Assembly (NCBI GenBank): GCA_964647625.1
Contig: CAZYHZ010000011.1
Location: forward strand, 1-64,000
Source of the DNA: DASRJG01 sp964647625
GTDB taxonomy: Bacteria > Acidobacteriota > Polarisedimenticolia > Polarisedimenticolales > DASRJG01
Reading direction: 5' to 3'
DNA length: 64,000 bases
The notes under the pieces were generated by a model. The model searched no databases. It was not told where the DNA came from and worked only from the letters and a program-made list of their open reading frames with translations. The position numbers and the translations under genes were made by a program. The stretch's first letter is position 1. Each line of letters begins with the position of its first letter. Below, one piece after another: positions 61,360 to 64,000 of the stretch.

Positions 61360-64000
61360 ATGCGAGTTGCGGTCCGTTGCGCCGTGACGGGGCTCCTTGC
61401 GGTGTGTGTGGTGCGTGGCGCCGCCGCCCGCGATCTCAGCTTCGATGAGCGCGTTCGCGCCGAGGCAGCTCTCCAGCATTACACGTACGCCAACCAGACC
61501 GGAAGCACGCAGCCGTTCGAGCAAGCGGTCTCGCGCGCCGACCTCGAGCGCTCGGTCGCGACCACGCTCGAGCAGTCCGCCGCGCTCGAGAAGACGTTCG
61601 GAACGCCGATCACCGCAGAGATGTTGCGGCGCGAGCTGGAGCGGATGGCGGGGGAGACGCGCATGGCGTCGCGCCTCCAGGACCTGTACGCGCTGCTCGG
61701 CAACGACCCGTTCGTGATCCAGGAATGTCTCGTCCGGCCGGCGCTGGCGGATCGCCTCATCCGCGCGGCGTTCGCCTCCGATCCGGCGATCCAAGCCGAC
61801 CCGATGTCCCAGGCCGCAGCGCTCCGGCGTGACCTGAGCCGGTTCGGCGTCGAGCACTTCGCCGCGGATCCGAGACGCTCGGTCGTCGAGATCTCGACGA
61901 GCGCCGCCGATCTCCGTCGCGATCCCGCGAGCCGCTCGGTGGGCCTGTCGCCGGAAAGCTACGCGCGCTGGCGCGCCGCTGCTCCGGCCCGCGCCGGTCA
62001 GATCGGTGACATCCGGTCCGAGCTCGACGCGTTCGTCATCTCCGTCGTGCTCGAGGACCACGGCAACTCCGCACGGATCGTGAACTTCACGATCCCGAAG
62101 AAGAGCTTCGACGATTGGTGGGTCATCCAGCGCGTCGCCGTCGATCCCGATGCGGTCGCCGCGGTGGCCGACGGGAACGGTCTCCCGACGCCGGTTTCGG
62201 GCGCGCGCGCGTTCGACCCGGAGCGGGATTGGAACGACGGATCGCTCGACGAATCGTCGCACCCGCGCGCCTTCAGCGCGGGCGTTTGGACGGGAAGTCG
62301 TGTGGTGGCGTGGGGCGGTTACTCCGACGGTGTGGCGCTCTCGGGAGGCCGGTACGATCCGGCGACCGACACGTGGCAGTCGATGTCGCGGTTCGACGCG
62401 CCCGCCCGGGCCGAGCAGCTCGACGCGGGATGGGACGGAACCGAGGTCGCCTTCAAGACCGGCGGGCGCGGGGGGGCGATCGTCGGGCGGTACGACCCGA
62501 TGACCGACACCTGGAGACCGGGCGAGGTCGCGCCGGCGGCCGGTGTCGGAGTGCAGGACAGCGGCTCGCGGGCCACGCCGCCGGCGGTCACCGACTCGAT
62601 GAATTCCGTCGGAACTCAATCGGGCGGCTCGCTCGGAATCTCCTCCGGTCGGCTGCCGGAGCAGCCCATCAGCAACGACGACTCGCTCGCTCCCACCGTG
62701 GCTCCGAACGGAACCTATTTCCCGGTGACGACGCCGGTCGTGACGCAGATCTTCCTGGGGACGGAGGGCGGGTACTTCGGATACTGCGTCGGCGGGCCGA
62801 GCGCCGGCCTGACGTGCACGTCCGACGCGACGTGCCCGGGTGGCGTCTGCGAGCAGACGCTCGACAACACGTTCTGCGTTTCCTACAACATGTCGTGCTC
62901 CGGCGTGCGCACCAACGGCAAGGAATACGGATTCAACGACGTCCTCGAGACGACCTACGACTCGTCGCCGGCCCCGGGCCGGCAGACCTGGATCGAGCGA
63001 AACTGGAACTACATCTCGTCGTCGGGAACGTTCTGGCGGCCGTTCCATTTCGCGCTGGAAGTCGATGCCAACAGCACGTGCGTCGGTGGGACCAACCCCG
63101 GCGGGTACTGCACGCTCGGCGACCTCGCGGGCGTCTGCACCGGCGGCGGCACGTGCACGGGGGCGGTGCCGACGGGCGGCGCCCGCTGGACGTTCATCCC
63201 GAACAACCGGAACGGCAATACGGCGCTTCACCTGTCCTGGCCGTTCGCGGCGTTCAACCTGCGGATGGGGACCGACGAGTACTGGTACAACGGATTCTCG
63301 AGCTGGATGCGAAGCTCCGACATCAACCCCGGCGGCACGACGAGCGGGGGAAAGTTCGCGACCTATCTCGATCACACCAACGATCGCCGCGGCTACGGCT
63401 TGAACGGCCTCTATTCGATCATCGATTTCAACGCGACCACATCGACGGCGAAGTCGGGCATCGTCACCGCGGGCTATTTCGACGCGCGGATCAGCGGGTC
63501 GACGCCCAACCGGGAGATCACCAGCCTCACCGGCCTGCGCTCGGACATCAATCTGATTCCCGACACCGGGCCCGAGCCGGTCGGTCCGTCCTACGGGCTG
63601 TTCGTCCAGTTCAATCCCACGGGCAACGGCGTGACCTCGTCCGGCCATACGGGAATCTACGTCGCGACGCCCGGCGCTCCGGGCACCGGAACGACGATCG
63701 TCCAGCAGGACGGCCTTGTGATCGCCGATCAGCAGCTCGGACGATCGGGAGGCACGGGCGCCGCGATCCGGATCTCGTCGCAGACGACCTCCGACGGCAC
63801 CGAGGGAAATCTGACGCTCGAAGGCGGCAACTGGAATACGGGCCACGTTCAGCTCGCCCAGGCGCACCTGTGGCGCGACGCGTCCGGCGGGCGCCTGCGC
63901 TACCGGAACGACGCCGCGCCGGCGGCGGAGAACGACGGCACCGCGGTCGTCACGGGCACGTCCTCGATCTCGCACGGCGTCGTGCTCTGGGGCGTCACGA
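61360..64000 (+). CDS. Secreted protein with SurA-N-like and Kelch-like regions, cut by window edge
   Basis: 880 complete codons are present, with no stop before the right edge. GGGAGG lies 9 bp before the ATG; an in-frame ATG 33 bp upstream is possible. A signal peptide (AVTGLLAVCVVRGAAA) is followed by helices (about 25-130; AEMLRRELERMAGETRMASRLQD) resembling a SurA N-terminal chaperone region without a PPIase domain. Kelch-like repeats (YDPATDTWQSM, YDPMTDTW) follow near residues 310-390. The remainder is a beta-rich region with Cys pairs (CTSDATCPGGVCE) and a long sandwich (NWNTGHVQLAQAHLWRD). Function unknown; probably extracellular. Confidence 0.7.
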   Translation, partial: MRVAVRCAVTGLLAVCVVRGAAARDLSFDERVRAEAALQHYTYANQTGSTQPFEQAVSRADLERSVATTLEQSAALEKTFGTPITAEMLRRELERMAGETRMASRLQDLYALLGNDPFVIQECLVRPALADRLIRAAFASDPAIQADPMSQAAALRRDLSRFGVEHFAADPRRSVVEISTSAADLRRDPASRSVGLSPESYARWRAAAPARAGQIGDIRSELDAFVISVVLEDHGNSARIVNFTIPKKSFDDWWVIQRVAVDPDAVAAVADGNGLPTPVSGARAFDPERDWNDGSLDESSHPRAFSAGVWTGSRVVAWGGYSDGVALSGGRYDPATDTWQSMSRFDAPARAEQLDAGWDGTEVAFKTGGRGGAIVGRYDPMTDTWRPGEVAPAAGVGVQDSGSRATPPAVTDSMNSVGTQSGGSLGISSGRLPEQPISNDDSLAPTVAPNGTYFPVTTPVVTQIFLGTEGGYFGYCVGGPSAGLTCTSDATCPGGVCEQTLDNTFCVSYNMSCSGVRTNGKEYGFNDVLETTYDSSPAPGRQTWIERNWNYISSSGTFWRPFHFALEVDANSTCVGGTNPGGYCTLGDLAGVCTGGGTCTGAVPTGGARWTFIPNNRNGNTALHLSWPFAAFNLRMGTDEYWYNGFSSWMRSSDINPGGTTSGGKFATYLDHTNDRRGYGLNGLYSIIDFNATTSTAKSGIVTAGYFDARISGSTPNREITSLTGLRSDINLIPDTGPEPVGPSYGLFVQFNPTGNGVTSSGHTGIYVATPGAPGTGTTIVQQDGLVIADQQLGRSGGTGAAIRISSQTTSDGTEGNLTLEGGNWNTGHVQLAQAHLWRDASGGRLRYRNDAAPAAENDGTAVVTGTSSISHGVVLWGVT

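Noticed and set aside
61333..63975. Long minus-strand ORF of 880 codons
   Set aside because: Arg/Asp/Val-rich shadow with no domain. The plus strand here encodes a protein with signal peptide, Kelch-like motifs and normal composition.

Overview
The window is GC-rich, densely packed DNA from a Gram-negative bacterium. Signals for that are an outer-membrane lipoprotein-sorting-type protein with an ABC transporter, DUF5916 and BNR/Asp-box secreted proteins, and many large secreted proteins with Cys-rich CDDGN-type repeats and FN3 domains. This mix is typical of uncultured Acidobacteriota-type genomes; the phylum is an inference from gene content only. A run of exactly 100 N (31597-31696) shows this is a scaffold from a draft or metagenome assembly.

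Layout. 0-9.8 kb: housekeeping and membrane genes (DCC oxidoreductase, lipase-maturation-factor-like protein, DoxX, a stand-alone MshEN-domain protein, a RodZ-like/DUF2914 protein, an MFS transporter) and a large Asp-box propeller protein. 9.8-21.7 kb: a DUF5916 protein, two convergent paralogous M14 zinc carboxypeptidases, an XRE-TPR regulator translationally coupled to a secreted protein, and a DUF11/Cys-rich protein with a dockerin-like C-terminus. 21.8-31.6 kb: a tight ten-gene operon (ACP, KS, KS-beta, hotdog, ketoreductase, second KS, DUF1702/UnbL-like, FG-GAP/ASPIC UnbV-like, lipoprotein, UnbU/RnfD-like). 31.6-35.1 kb, minus strand: a four-gene operon, read 5' to 3' as deiodinase-like selenoprotein, LolA-like protein, ABC ATPase and FtsX-type permease. 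35.3-39.1 kb: a secreted protein built from four tandem copies of an unrecognised domain. 40.5-45.3 kb: a lower-GC patch of small, truncated or frameshifted genes (PhyH, zinc-ribbon ACP, SEC-C remnant, TfoX-like, OmdA-like). 45.3-61.2 kb: giant secreted or surface proteins, including two DUF11/Cys-rich proteins with dockerin-like ends flanking a cohesin-like lipoprotein. 61.4 kb to the right edge: a partial SurA-N/Kelch-like secreted protein.

The most unusual system is the 21.8-31.6 kb operon. Three genes resembling the enediyne warhead-cassette proteins UnbL, UnbV and UnbU are co-transcribed with free-standing ACP, KS, KR and dehydratase-like proteins. These are most of the domain types found fused in the iterative enediyne type I synthase, but no PKSE is present. 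The proposal is a dissociated (type II) polyene pathway that uses the enediyne-associated accessory proteins. The second highlight is an in-frame TGA in a deiodinase-like gene, followed by a bacterial SECIS-like hairpin, which indicates a selenocysteine protein that routine gene calling would split in two. The third is a candidate cohesin-dockerin pairing among the surface proteins.
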